Assembly (NCBI RefSeq): GCF_018130385.1
Contig: NZ_JAFCLU010000027.1
Location: 1 to 64,000 of the forward strand
DNA length: 64,000 nt
Direction: 5' to 3'
Source of the DNA: Bradyrhizobium sp. AUGA SZCCT0283
GTDB taxonomy: Bacteria > Pseudomonadota > Alphaproteobacteria > Rhizobiales > Xanthobacteraceae
This document shows, piece after piece, positions 23,647-32,605 of this stretch; positions within the stretch are counted from its first letter, which is position 1, and each line of letters opens with the position of its first letter. The position numbers and the translations under genes are program-made. A model generated the notes under the pieces. That model saw only the letters and a program-made list of their open reading frames with translations, was not told the origin of the DNA and searched no databases.

Positions 23647-24792
23647 ATGACAGAGAAAACAAAGCCGCCGGAGCAGCACGCGGGCGCCGACTGGGCGCAG
23701 CAGGTCTGGCTGTGGCCGCTGGAAGCCACGCGATTGGCGCTGCACGGCTACGCGCAATGGTTCGCCGATCAGAAACCTGAGCCTTCCCCCGCACCGGACC
23801 AGGAGCCGCTGGCCTGGACCACGCCAAACGCGGTGGTGCTGCAACTTCCATCGATGCGATTGCGGGAGTTTTCTCGAGGGAGCGCAGGGCAGCGGCCGGT
23901 TCTCGTCTGCGTCCCCTATGCACTGCACGGTGCGCTGATCGCGGACTTCGCACCCAGCCACAGTCTGGTGGGGGCGCTGCAAAAAGACGGCGTGAACCGC
24001 ATCTATGTCCCGGACTGGCGCTCGGCGACGCCGGACATGCGCTATCTGTCGATCGACAATTATCTCGCCGAACTCAATGTCGCCATCGACGAGATCGGCG
24101 CCCCGGTCGATCTTGTCGGCCTGTGTCAGGGCGGATGGCTGTCGCTGGTCTATGCCGCCCGATTTCCCGGCAAGGTGCGGCGGCTCGTGCTTGCGGGCGC
24201 CCCTGTCGATATCGCCACGCCGTCAGAACTCTCGAAGATGGTGGCCGCACTTCCGCAGCCAGCTTTCGAGCAGATGGTGCAGCAGGGCGCCGGCGTCGTC
24301 AGCGGCGAGCACATGCTGCGGTTCTGGAACCCTCCGTTCAGCCAGCATGACGTGGAAGCCGTGCTGCAAAGGAATCTCGGCGATGGATCGGACGAGGCGC
24401 GGATGCTGCTGGATCGTTTCGCGCGCTGGGACCGCGCGACGCTGGATCTGCCGGGGACCTATTATCTCGAGGTGACCGACCGGGTCTTTCGCCGGAATCT
24501 GATTGCCGAAGGGCGTTTCGTCGCGCTCGGCCGCAGGATCGATCTCGCCGAGGTGCGCGTGCCGGTCTTCCTGCTGGCCGGTGAGAGTGACATCGTCGTC
24601 CCGCGCGATCAGGCGTTCGCCACGGCACGGCTGTTGGGCACGCCACCGGCGTGGCTGGAACGGGCCTGCGAGCCGTGCGGTCACCTCAGCCTTTTCATGG
24701 GGCGCAGCGCCTTAAGCCATTCCTGGCGCCAGATCGCCCGGTGGCTTCAGGCCGACGTTGGCGATGTCGCCGGCGCCAGGATCCGCGCGTGA
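23647..24792 (+). CDS. PhaC-like alpha/beta hydrolase
   Basis: 381 residues. The nucleophile elbow is 'GLCQGG' with Cys160, the Gly-x-Cys-x-Gly-Gly lipase box of poly-hydroxyalkanoate synthases rather than the usual Ser. The remaining triad is visible: Asp315 ('AGESDIVVP') and His346 ('CGHLSLF'). 'VCVPYALHGALIADFAPSHSLVGALQKDGVNRIYVPDWRSATPDM' matches the PhaC core (cf. 'Y..DL.P..S.V..L...G..VY..DW'). At 381 residues it lacks the N-terminal domain of class I PhaC and is near class III size, yet no phaE is adjacent. It could be a PHA synthase subunit, a depolymerase or another thioester-using hydrolase. Confidence 0.8.
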   Translation: MTEKTKPPEQHAGADWAQQVWLWPLEATRLALHGYAQWFADQKPEPSPAPDQEPLAWTTPNAVVLQLPSMRLREFSRGSAGQRPVLVCVPYALHGALIADFAPSHSLVGALQKDGVNRIYVPDWRSATPDMRYLSIDNYLAELNVAIDEIGAPVDLVGLCQGGWLSLVYAARFPGKVRRLVLAGAPVDIATPSELSKMVAALPQPAFEQMVQQGAGVVSGEHMLRFWNPPFSQHDVEAVLQRNLGDGSDEARMLLDRFARWDRATLDLPGTYYLEVTDRVFRRNLIAEGRFVALGRRIDLAEVRVPVFLLAGESDIVVPRDQAFATARLLGTPPAWLERACEPCGHLSLFMGRSALSHSWRQIARWLQADVGDVAGARIRA

Positions 24793-24861
24793 GATGCAAA
24801 TGAAAATGCCCCGGACTGCACCTGCAATCCGGGACAGCTAACCACTTTGCGGTGGATGGCC

Positions 24862-25212
24862 TTACTTCGCCGCGACCACCATGATCTCGACATTGTACTG
24901 CGGCGCGGCGAGCTTGGCCTCGACCGTGGCGCGCGCCGGCGTGTTGCCCGCCGACACCCAGCCATCCCACACCGCGTTCATCTCGGGGAACGTCTTCATG
25001 TCGGTGATGTAGATCGTGGCCGACAGCAGCTTCGACTTGTCGGTGCCTGCCTTGGCGAGATGGCCGTCGATGATCGCGAGAACGTCTTGCGTCTGCTCGG
25101 TCACGCTCTGGCCGGCGGCCTTGCCGGCGACGACGCCCGCGAGATAGACGGTGTTGCCGTGGACGACGGCCTGGCTCATGCGAGGTCCGGTTTCGAAGCG
25201 CTGGATGGTCAT
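24862..25212 (-). CDS. RidA family protein
   Basis: 116 residues from ATG 25212, which has AGGAG seven bases upstream. It is a YjgF/YER057c/UK114 trimer-forming protein: 'RFETGPRMSQAVVHGNTVYLAGVVAGKAAGQSVTEQTQDVLAIIDGHLAKAGTDKSKLLSATIYITDMKTFPEMNAVWDGWV' and 'PARATVEAKLAAPQYNVEIMVVA'. The Arg in 'PARATVEAKLA' is the residue that holds the carboxylate in RidA deaminases, so 2-aminoacrylate/imine deamination is likely. A hairpin CCCGGA..TCCGGG (24810-24833) lies between it and the convergent PhaC-like gene. Confidence 0.92.
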   Translation of the reverse strand: MTIQRFETGPRMSQAVVHGNTVYLAGVVAGKAAGQSVTEQTQDVLAIIDGHLAKAGTDKSKLLSATIYITDMKTFPEMNAVWDGWVSAGNTPARATVEAKLAAPQYNVEIMVVAAK

Positions 25213-25358
25213 GTTTTTCTCCTGATAAGGGGGCGGCGGCTTCTTAGCGCGCTCACGTCTCAAGGGCTACTGCGTTATTTGCATCGAACCTCGGCATAGG
25301 CGAGCGGAAGCGACGCCGTCCTTCAAACGGCTACGTCAGGGCTTGACGAGAAGTCGTT

Positions 25359-27017
25359 TCACCCCGCCGCCTTCGCCGCCGCGCGTCCCGCATTCCTGCC
25401 CGAGAACAGGCAGCCGCCGAGGAAGGTGCCTTCCAGCGAACGGTAGCCGTGCATGCCGCCGCCGCCGAAGCCTGCTGCTTCGCCTGCGGCATAAAGTCCC
25501 CGGATAATCTCGCCGCCCGTGCCGAACACGCGCGAGTCGAGGTCGGTCTCGAAGCCGCCCAGCGTCTTCCGCGTCAGGATGTTGAGCTTGACCGCGATCA
25601 GGGGGCCGTGTGCGGGATCGAGAATTTTGTGCGGCCTCGCGGTGCGGATCAGTTTATCGCCGATATAGCGCCGCGCATTGTGCAGGTTCATCACCTGCGC
25701 GTCCTTGACGTAGGGGTTTGACATCTCGCGGTCGCGCGCCTCGATCTGCGCCTTGATGTGATCGTGCTTCAGCAGGTCGCTGCCTGCCAGCGCATTCATC
25801 GCACTGACGAGGTCAGCGAGATTGTCACGGACGATGAAGTCTGCGCCGTTCTTCTTGAACGCCTCCACCGGCGCGGGCGCCCCCTTGTTGGTGGCGCGCT
25901 TGATCGTCATGCGCCAGCTCTTGCCGGTGAGGTCGGGGTTTTGCTCGGAGCCGGAGAGCGCAAACTCCTTCTTGATGATGCTCTGGGTCAGGATGAACCA
26001 GGAATAATCGTATCCGGTCGACATGATGTAGTGCAGTTGGCCGAGCGTGTCGGAGCCCGGGAATAGCGGCGCGGGCAGGCGCTTTCCGGTCGCGTCGAAC
26101 CACATCGAGGATGGGCCGGGCAGGATGCGGATGCCGTGGCGCGGCCAGATCGGATTCCAGTTTCGGATGCCCTCGACGTAATGCCACATCCGGTCGCGGT
26201 TGATCAGCCGGGCACCGGCCGCCTCGGTGATGCCGATCATGCGGCCGTCGACATGTTCGGGCACGCCGGAGATCATGAATTTCGGCGGCTCGCCCAGGCG
26301 CTTCGGCCAGTTCTGCCGGACCATGTCGTGATTGCCGCCGATGCCGCCGGAGGCGACGATCACGGCCTGCGCGCGCAGCGTGAAGTCGCCGATCACCTTG
26401 CGCGAGGAGCTCTTGCCGCGCTCGACGCTCTCAGGTTCGAGCACCGATCCGCTGATGCCCTGGACCGCGCCGTTCGTCATCATGAGTGTGTCGACGCGGT
26501 GGCGAAACCTGAACGTTAACCGGCCATTTTTTTGCGCTTCGCGTGCGCGGCGCTCGAACGGCTCGACAATGCCGGGGCCGGTGCCCCAGGTGACGTGAAA
26601 GCGCGGCACCGAATTGCCGTGGCCCATCGCGTCATAGCCGCCGCGCTCGGCCCAGCCGACCACCGGAAAGATACGGTGGCCCATCGCGCGCAGCCAGTCG
26701 CGCTTTTCGCCGGCCGCGAACGCGACATAGGCCTCCGCCCAGCGCTTCGGCCAATGGTCATCATCGCGGTCGAAGCCCGCGGTGCCCATCCAGTCTTGCA
26801 GTGCGAGATCGTAGGAATCCTTAATGCCGAGCCGGCGCTGTTCGGGAGAGTCCACCAGGAAGAGTCCGCCGAACGACCAAAAGGCTTGTCCGCCAAGGCT
26901 TTGCTCGCCTTCCTGGTCGACGACGATGACGCGCTTGCCGGCATCTGCGATCTCCGTCGCCGCGACCAGTCCCGCCAGTCCGCCGCCGACCACGATTACG
27001 TCTGTGACCTCAGTCAT
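25359..27017 (-). CDS. FAD-binding dehydrogenase, KstD/fumarate reductase-like
   Basis: 552 residues from ATG 27017 (GGAGG upstream). The Rossmann motif 'DVIVVGGGLAGLVAATEIADAGKRVIVVDQE' begins at residue 5, and 'GGQAFWSFGGLFLVD' follows. The C-terminus 'RVFGTGGEIIRGLYAAGEAAGFGGGGMHGYRSLEGTFLGGCLFSGRNAGRAAA' is the second FAD-binding segment. The overall order matches the flavoprotein family of fumarate reductases and 3-ketosteroid dehydrogenases. No heme or FMN domain and no export signal are seen, so it is probably cytosolic. The substrate is unknown. Confidence 0.88.
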   Translation of the reverse strand: MTEVTDVIVVGGGLAGLVAATEIADAGKRVIVVDQEGEQSLGGQAFWSFGGLFLVDSPEQRRLGIKDSYDLALQDWMGTAGFDRDDDHWPKRWAEAYVAFAAGEKRDWLRAMGHRIFPVVGWAERGGYDAMGHGNSVPRFHVTWGTGPGIVEPFERRAREAQKNGRLTFRFRHRVDTLMMTNGAVQGISGSVLEPESVERGKSSSRKVIGDFTLRAQAVIVASGGIGGNHDMVRQNWPKRLGEPPKFMISGVPEHVDGRMIGITEAAGARLINRDRMWHYVEGIRNWNPIWPRHGIRILPGPSSMWFDATGKRLPAPLFPGSDTLGQLHYIMSTGYDYSWFILTQSIIKKEFALSGSEQNPDLTGKSWRMTIKRATNKGAPAPVEAFKKNGADFIVRDNLADLVSAMNALAGSDLLKHDHIKAQIEARDREMSNPYVKDAQVMNLHNARRYIGDKLIRTARPHKILDPAHGPLIAVKLNILTRKTLGGFETDLDSRVFGTGGEIIRGLYAAGEAAGFGGGGMHGYRSLEGTFLGGCLFSGRNAGRAAAKAAG

Positions 27018-27307
27018 CGTTTCCTCCCCCCCGTGCCGTTTTTGATTCAAGCCCGCGTCCTCGCGCGCGGTCAACGGCTAAGCGGGGCTTGCCTGTGACA
27101 GCGTCGCCACCTCGGCAAGGGGGGCTTGTTCCAGTTTGGGACCCTTTCGCGCGGAGGGTGCAGCGGCCCGGCAACACTTAATTTGAATTTGTTTTGAGCG
27201 GCCTTCGCCGCCTAGACAAAAACGCGATCTCAAACGACGCTACGTTCCGTCTTGCATCACAAAGACGATCAGATTCGGTTTTGACATTCTTCGACTGGGG
27301 CTGGGAT

Positions 27308-27778
27308 ATGAAGCTGGTGACGGGGTTGCTTGCCGCGGTGCTGCTGCTGGCGGGGGTAGGGGCGAGCCAGGCGGTGGTGCGGATTGCCGATGATCGCGGC
27401 GGCCGGATCGGCACCTATGTCGACAAGTACCAGGGCCTGCGCACCTCGGGCGAAACCGTCATCATCGATGGCCTGTGCGCCTCGGCCTGCACCATCGTTC
27501 TCGGCGCGGTTCCCCATGACCGGATTTGCGTCACCTCGCACGCCAATCTCGGCTTCCATGCCGCCTGGGATTTCGGCGCCAACGGCCGCGCCGTCACCAA
27601 TACCGAAGCCACCCACATGCTGTATTCGATGTATCCGCCAGCGGTCCGGAAGTGGATTGCGGCGCGCGGCGGCCTGACCCCGCGCATGATCTTCCTGCGC
27701 GGCAAGCAACTGCAGACGATGTACAAGCCCTGCTACCTCGACGCCCAAGCCTCCACCAACAAGCCGGCATCGCGCTGA
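27308..27778 (+). CDS. Secreted ClpP-fold protein with CASAC motif
   Basis: 156 residues from ATG 27308, the start of the signal peptide (to 'ASQA', residue 22). The core 'TVIIDGLCASACTIVLGAVPHDRICVTSHANLGFHAAW' resembles ClpP/crotonase-fold serine peptidases: Ser59 inside CASAC and His84 lie 25 residues apart, the Ser-His spacing of ClpP. The two cysteines beside Ser59 could form a disulfide in the periplasm. A third residue of a triad is not obvious. A second protein with the same CASAC motif is at 57709-58512. No function can be given beyond a likely periplasmic peptidase-like fold. Confidence 0.75.
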   Translation: MKLVTGLLAAVLLLAGVGASQAVVRIADDRGGRIGTYVDKYQGLRTSGETVIIDGLCASACTIVLGAVPHDRICVTSHANLGFHAAWDFGANGRAVTNTEATHMLYSMYPPAVRKWIAARGGLTPRMIFLRGKQLQTMYKPCYLDAQASTNKPASR

Positions 27779-27934
27779 ACCAGCGGCCGTTTCGCCGAAA
27801 GTGACGTGGTGGCCGGGCCTTCCCGGCCATTTACTTTTCGTGAACCTCTCACCCAGCCTGCCCCTCCGCATGACGTGATGTCGGGCGCGGCCATTCCGCT
27901 TGCCTGCCCCGGGAACTGGCCCTATCTGAAGCGC

Positions 27935-28126
27935 ATGGCTCAGCCGATTTCCACCCACCAAGGCATGATGGCCGCTCGGCCGCAGGGCAGGGTGGCCTCC
28001 ATGATCGTTTGGAGCGCAGCCACCCTCGGCGCGCTGGCCGTGCTCGGCGCGGCGGCATTGTGGTTCCATTACGGCACCGCGGTGTTTTTCGAGATGATCG
28101 CCGCCGGCATCTCGGCCTGCTTCTGA
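27935..28126 (+). CDS. 63-residue single-pass membrane protein
   Basis: From ATG 27935: a 22-residue cytosolic leader 'MAQPISTHQGMMAARPQGRVAS', one hydrophobic helix 'MIVWSAATLGALAVLGAAALWF', then 'HYGTAVFFEMIAAGISACF'. The stop is 22 bases before the SCO gene, so the two are likely co-transcribed. The C-terminal Cys near the membrane beside an SCO copper chaperone invites a cytochrome-oxidase assembly role, but that is only context. An upstream in-frame start at 27806 is less likely. Confidence 0.6.
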   Translation: MAQPISTHQGMMAARPQGRVASMIVWSAATLGALAVLGAAALWFHYGTAVFFEMIAAGISACF

Positions 28127-28148
28127 TACGGCATAGAGGAAATCGACG

Positions 28149-28739
28149 ATGGACCGGACGATCCGCCCGCTGGTGATTATCGCTGCCTTTGCCGCGAGCC
28201 TCGTGGTCGGGCTGGTGATCATGCTGTGGGCGATGGGCGGCTTGCGCACCGTGACCGCGCCGGCCGCGATCGGCGGTCCGTTTCAACTGACGGACCAGGC
28301 CGGCCAGGCTGTCACCGAGCAGAATTTGAAGGGCAAACCGACGCTGATCTTCTTCGGCTTTACGCATTGCCCCGATGTTTGCCCGACCTCGCTGTTCGAG
28401 ATTTCCGAGGTGCTGAAGGCGATGGGTCCGGACGCCGATCGCGTCAACGCCTGGTTCGTTTCCGTCGATCCCGAGCGCGACACGGCCGCCGCGATGAAGG
28501 ACTATCTCTCCAGCTTCGATCCGCATTTGAAGGGGCTGACCGGCGAGCCTGCGGCGGTGGCCAAGGTGATTTCGGCCTACCGGGTCTATGCCCGGAAGGT
28601 CCCGCTCAAGGACGGCGACTACACCATGGACCATACCGCGCTGATCTATCTGATGGACCGCGACGGCAATTTCGTAGCGCCGTTCAACCTGAAACGGACG
28701 CCGGAGGAAGCCGCCAAGGATTTGAAGCGCTATCTCTGA
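28149..28739 (+). CDS. SCO family copper chaperone-like protein
   Basis: 196 residues: an N-terminal anchor helix ('PLVIIAAFAASLVVGLVIMLWAM', residues 7-29) and a periplasmic thioredoxin fold. The copper/redox motif 'THCPDVCP' (Cys74, Cys78) and the distal His162 in 'TMDHTALIYL' are both present, so copper binding for CuA-site assembly of cytochrome oxidase is plausible. 'SVDPERDTAAAMKDYLSSF' is also typical. No oxidase genes are in the window. A small membrane protein precedes it and a solute-binding protein follows 50 bases later. Confidence 0.93.
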   Translation: MDRTIRPLVIIAAFAASLVVGLVIMLWAMGGLRTVTAPAAIGGPFQLTDQAGQAVTEQNLKGKPTLIFFGFTHCPDVCPTSLFEISEVLKAMGPDADRVNAWFVSVDPERDTAAAMKDYLSSFDPHLKGLTGEPAAVAKVISAYRVYARKVPLKDGDYTMDHTALIYLMDRDGNFVAPFNLKRTPEEAAKDLKRYL

Positions 28740-28789
28740 GCCGGCAAGGCTGGCCAAATGCCGAAAACGGCCCTCGCATCGGGGTCCGG

Positions 28790-29749
28790 ATGGTCTATAA
28801 GGCCGTGAAATTTCCGCAAGCATTGCCGAAGATGCCATATCCTAACGTCCCGTTAACCAATGCAAGACTGCATCGAACCGTCCGTGCCTGGCTGGCCGGG
28901 TTGTCGATCGTGTCCGCATTGATGGCTGTTGGCGGCGTTACGGCGCAGGCGCAAACCCAGCCCCGCCCGGCGATCGAGGCGGCCCCGCAGGCGGTGCCCG
29001 GCTTCTGGGACCCGCGGCGGCGTCCGGACCGGCCGGACATGTCGCGCCTCACCGTGATCCGGTTCCTGACCGAGACCGATTACCCGCCGTTCAACTTCAC
29101 CGGCGCCGACGGCAATCCCGCCGGCTTCAACGTCGATCTGGCGCGCGCGCTCTGCGACGAGATCAAGATTTCCTGCACCATCCAGATGCGCCGGTTCGAG
29201 ACGCTGGTCGATGCCATCACCAGCAACCGCGGCGACGCCATCATCGCCTCCATGGCGGTGACGCCGGCCCTGCGCGCCAGGCTCGATTTCACCGATCCCT
29301 ATTACCGCGCGCCGGCGCGCTTCGTGTCGCGGCGCGAAGCGGTCATGCCGGAGATCCGCCCGGAATATCTCGAAGGCAAGAAGGTCGGCGTCATCGCCGG
29401 CACCTCGCACGAGGCCTATCTGAAGGCGATGTTCACCGACGCCGAGATCAAGTCCTATCCCAATGACGACGCGCTGCGGCTCGCCTTGCGGCGGAGCGAG
29501 GTCGATTTCATCTTCGGTGATGCGATCTCGCTGGCGTTCTGGATCAACGGGACTGATTCGGGCGAATGCTGCGCGTTCTCGGGCGGGCCCTTTGTCGAGA
29601 GCCGCTATTTCGGCGAGGGCATCGGCATCGCCGTCCGCAAGGGCAACGATTTGCTGCGGACGTCGCTGAACTGGGCACTGTTCCGGATCTGGGAAAAAGG
29701 CCGCTACACCGATCTGTGGCTGCGGTATTTTTCCATCAGTCCGTTTTAG
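28790..29749 (+). CDS. Periplasmic amino-acid-type solute-binding protein
   Basis: 319 residues from ATG 28790; ATG 28832 is an alternative that still keeps the signal peptide ('AWLAGLSIVSALMAVGGVTAQA'). The mature protein is an SBP_bac_3 domain: 'VIRFLTETDYPPFNFTGADGNPAGFNVDLARALCDEIKISC', 'ADAIIASMAVTPALRARLDFTDPYY', with a second lobe 'GKKVGVIAGTSHEAYL..'. It ends 'NWALFRIWEKGRYTDLWLRYF'. It would bind a polar amino acid or similar ligand, but no permease or ATPase gene is adjacent. It follows SCO by 50 bases. Confidence 0.88.
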   Translation: MVYKAVKFPQALPKMPYPNVPLTNARLHRTVRAWLAGLSIVSALMAVGGVTAQAQTQPRPAIEAAPQAVPGFWDPRRRPDRPDMSRLTVIRFLTETDYPPFNFTGADGNPAGFNVDLARALCDEIKISCTIQMRRFETLVDAITSNRGDAIIASMAVTPALRARLDFTDPYYRAPARFVSRREAVMPEIRPEYLEGKKVGVIAGTSHEAYLKAMFTDAEIKSYPNDDALRLALRRSEVDFIFGDAISLAFWINGTDSGECCAFSGGPFVESRYFGEGIGIAVRKGNDLLRTSLNWALFRIWEKGRYTDLWLRYFSISPF

Positions 29750-29758
29750 GAGTTGCTT

Positions 29759-29842
29759 CGTAGGGTGGGCAAAGGCGGCTTGCGCCGTGCCCACCATTCC
29801 TTGCTCGGAACGTGATGGTGGGCACGCTTCGCTTTGCTACGA
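29759..29842. repeat. Palindromic repeat, TAGGGTGGGCA family
   Basis: CGTAGGGTGGGCAAAGGCGG..GTGCCCACCATTC and ATGGTGGGCACGCTTCGCTTTGCTACG. It is close in sequence to the copy at 4248-4342 and shorter in the right arm. It lies in the 160-base gap before lysK. Confidence 0.8.
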
Positions 29843-29909
29843 TTCCCGCCCGTCATTTTGCATTTTTTCGCGGAAGCGCTAGTTTCCGCGGCCTTGGAGA
29901 GCCTTTTAG

Positions 29910-31556
29910 ATGTCCACGATCGACCTTGCCTTTAGCCCGAGCGATTTGCGCGCGCTCGCCGAACAATCCAACGCCTGGCCGTTCGAGCAGGCCAAGGCGA
30001 TTGTCGCGCGGCTGAAGAAAAGCCCGAAGGACGAGGTGCTGTTCGAGACCGGCTATGGCCCGTCCGGCCTGCCGCATATCGGCACCTTCGGCGAGGTCGC
30101 GCGCACCACGATGGTGCGCCACGCTTTTCGCGTGCTCACTGAGGACAAGATCAAGACCCGGCTGCTCGCCTTCTCCGACGACATGGACGGGTTGCGCAAG
30201 GTGCCGGACAACGTGCCTAACAAGGAGCTGCTGGAAAGTCATCTCGGCCGGCCGCTGACGCGCGTGCCGGACCCGTTCGGCACCCACGACAGCTTCGGCG
30301 CGCACAACAATGCGCGGCTGCGGGCCTTCCTCGACACCTTTGCCTTCGACTACGAGTTCGCCAGCTCAACCGATTATTACACCTCGGGCAGGTTCGACGC
30401 CGCGCTGCTGCGCATGCTGGAGCGGCTCGACGCTGTGATGAAGATCATGCTGCCGTCCTTGCGTGAAGAACGCGCCGCAAGCTACTCGCCGTTCCTCCCG
30501 ATCTGCCCGCGCACCGGCATGGTGCTGTACGTGCCGATCGTTGAGCATGACGTTAAGGCGGGCACAGTCTCTTACGTCGATCCTGATTCCGTGGCTGGTG
30601 AACGCATAACGGTCCCGGTGACCGGCGGCCACTGCAAGCTGCAATGGAAGCCGGACTGGGCCATGCGCTGGTTCGCGCTCGGCGTCGACTATGAAATGGC
30701 CGGCAAGGATTTGATCGATTCGGTGAAGCTGTCCGGCAAGATCTGTTCGGCGCTCGGCGGCACGCCGCCGGAAGGCTTCAATTACGAACTTTTCCTCGAC
30801 GAGAAGGGCCAGAAGATTTCGAAGTCGAAGGGCAATGGCCTCACCATCGACGAATGGCTGCGCTATGCCTCGCCGGAATCGCTGTCGCTGTTCATGTACC
30901 GCGAGCCGAAGGCGGCAAAGCGGCTCTATTTCGACGTCATCCCGCGCAATGTCGACGACTACCAGCAATTCCTCGATGGATTTGCGCGGCAGGATGCCAA
31001 GCAGCAGCTTGTCAATCCGGTCTGGCACATCCATTCCGGCAAGCCGCCGAAGGCCGACATGCCCGTCACCTTCCAGCTGCTATTGACGCTGGTGTCTTCG
31101 TCGAACGCGGAGAATGCTGAAACGCTGTGGGGTTTCATCGGCCGCTATCGTCCCGGCGTGACGCCGCAGACGCATCCGAAGCTGGACGCGATGGTCGGCT
31201 ATGCCATCAACTACTACCGCGACTTCGTGGCGCCGACCAAGCAGTTCCGCGAGCCGACCGACAGCGAGCGTGCCGCGCTGCAGGATCTGCGCGATGCGCT
31301 GTCGAACATGCCGGCGGGGTCGAGCGCCGAAGACATCCAGAACGTGGTCTACGAAATCGGCCGCCGCGAGCCGTTTCTCGATCCCGTGAAGAAGGGCAAG
31401 GACGGCAGGCCGGGCGTCTCGCTCGACTGGTTCAACATGCTCTACCAGGTGCTGCTCGGCCAGGAGAAGGGCCCGCGCTTCGGCTCGTTCGTCGCAGTGT
31501 ATGGCGTGACCAATGCAGTCGCGATGATCGACGGCGCGCTGGCGCGGAGCGCGTAG
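29910..31556 (+). CDS. lysK: Class I lysine--tRNA ligase
   Basis: 548 residues. The Rossmann-type class I signatures are both present: HIGH-like 'PHIGTFGE' (residues 55-62) and KMSKS-like 'KISKSKGNG' (about 302-310). The opening 'DEVLFETGYGPSGLPHIGTFGEVART' is specific to LysK. The enzyme charges tRNA-Lys in the cytosol. Most bacteria use the unrelated class II LysS, while alphaproteobacteria and archaea commonly have this form, which supports the taxonomic reading. It appears monocistronic. ATG 29910 follows GGAGAG. Confidence 0.95.
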   Translation: MSTIDLAFSPSDLRALAEQSNAWPFEQAKAIVARLKKSPKDEVLFETGYGPSGLPHIGTFGEVARTTMVRHAFRVLTEDKIKTRLLAFSDDMDGLRKVPDNVPNKELLESHLGRPLTRVPDPFGTHDSFGAHNNARLRAFLDTFAFDYEFASSTDYYTSGRFDAALLRMLERLDAVMKIMLPSLREERAASYSPFLPICPRTGMVLYVPIVEHDVKAGTVSYVDPDSVAGERITVPVTGGHCKLQWKPDWAMRWFALGVDYEMAGKDLIDSVKLSGKICSALGGTPPEGFNYELFLDEKGQKISKSKGNGLTIDEWLRYASPESLSLFMYREPKAAKRLYFDVIPRNVDDYQQFLDGFARQDAKQQLVNPVWHIHSGKPPKADMPVTFQLLLTLVSSSNAENAETLWGFIGRYRPGVTPQTHPKLDAMVGYAINYYRDFVAPTKQFREPTDSERAALQDLRDALSNMPAGSSAEDIQNVVYEIGRREPFLDPVKKGKDGRPGVSLDWFNMLYQVLLGQEKGPRFGSFVAVYGVTNAVAMIDGALARSA

Positions 31557-31560
31557 CTTT

Positions 31561-31587
31561 TTCCTTCTCCCACAAGGGGAGAAGGAA
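31561..31587. repeat. Hairpin between convergent genes
   Basis: TTCCTTCTCC and GGAGAAGGAA form a ten-base-pair stem with a CACAAGG loop, between lysK (plus) and the carbonic anhydrase gene (minus). There is no clean T-run downstream on either strand, so it may be a repeat or a weak terminator. Confidence 0.5.
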
Positions 31588-31592
31588 GATTC

Positions 31593-32348
31593 TCAACTCG
31601 ACTGCAGCACGTAGCGGCGGTTGTCTTTCTGCGCCGGGCGGGCGTTCATCGGGTAGAGTTTTGCGAAGCCCGCGACATCGCTGGCCGCGACCTGGATCGG
31701 ATCGGTCAGCACCAGCCATTCGACGACCTCCGAGCATGGCGGCGTCGTCAGCGAGCCCGGATACCGGTAGTAGCCGAGCTTTGCCGGCAAGAGCCCGTTC
31801 GGGTTGATGCTGCTATCCGCCTTCACCGCCGGACCTTCCTTGGCCGGCATGGTGGCTATGATCTTGCCGAAGGTGGCGTTCGGCTTTCCTTCCGAGAACA
31901 TGACGCCGACCACGACGAGCCCGCCCGAATCGGCGCGATGCACGAAATGCGCCTCCATCGGAAAGCTCTTGCCGCCGATCAGATGTTCGCTCGGCCGGTG
32001 AAAGTGCACCTGCAGGAGCTTGTAGGTGGTATCGCCGAGCTTGAGCGTTGAGCCCTCGGCGAAATTGAGCTGGATGGTGTGGCCGTTGTTGACGATGGTA
32101 TCGGCCGTCTTGTCCCATGAAAGTTTCAGCGCCGGGAGCTGCGACTTGATGGTGGGGCCGATATTGATCGGCGATTGCTGCGAGCCGAGCGAGCAGGCCT
32201 TGTTGGCGGCGTCGAGGTCGCCCCATTTGGCAGGTCCCCCCGCGCCCTCGTAACTCCAATGTGCGCCTTCGGCGGCAAAGCCCGCGGTCGTGCAGACCGG
32301 ACAAGCCGCAAGCCCGGCGAGCGCTTTCAATAGATTTCGACGATCCAT
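31593..32348 (-). CDS. Alpha-class carbonic anhydrase
   Basis: 251 residues. 'MDRRNLLKALAGLAACPVC' is a twin-arginine-like export signal, so the enzyme is periplasmic. The zinc ligands His115 and His117 ('QVHFHRPSEH') and His134 ('EAHFVH') are intact, as is the proton-shuttle region 'NNGHTIQLNF'; 'QSPINI' (residues 58-63) and 'SLTTPPCSEVVEWLVL' complete the family pattern. It interconverts CO2 and bicarbonate. Two Cys pairs could form disulfides. It is convergent with lysK and has its own promoter region upstream of 32348. Confidence 0.95.
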   Translation of the reverse strand: MDRRNLLKALAGLAACPVCTTAGFAAEGAHWSYEGAGGPAKWGDLDAANKACSLGSQQSPINIGPTIKSQLPALKLSWDKTADTIVNNGHTIQLNFAEGSTLKLGDTTYKLLQVHFHRPSEHLIGGKSFPMEAHFVHRADSGGLVVVGVMFSEGKPNATFGKIIATMPAKEGPAVKADSSINPNGLLPAKLGYYRYPGSLTTPPCSEVVEWLVLTDPIQVAASDVAGFAKLYPMNARPAQKDNRRYVLQSS

Positions 32349-32605
32349 TTTGACCCCCCAATATGTGACGCGCTGGCACTATCCGATTCCGGGGAACACG
32401 TAAGCCGAAAAACCCGAGCATGGTTGCCGGACGGTAATTTGGCAACCGCAGCGGCCGGGGCTGTCGTCGATGCACCCCGCAAACCGGAATGGGAGGCCCT
32501 CCGCAATTTCAGCCGTTATCCGCGCCGGATTGCGTTACAATGACCGATAGCCGTCAAAGCCCCCGACCGAGGGGCAGGCCATACAGCGGATCAGGGAGAA
32601 AGCTC

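Noticed and set aside
28226..28789. Long N-terminal extension of the solute-binding protein
   Set aside because: It lies entirely inside the SCO gene in another frame, and a signal peptide starts only after 28790.
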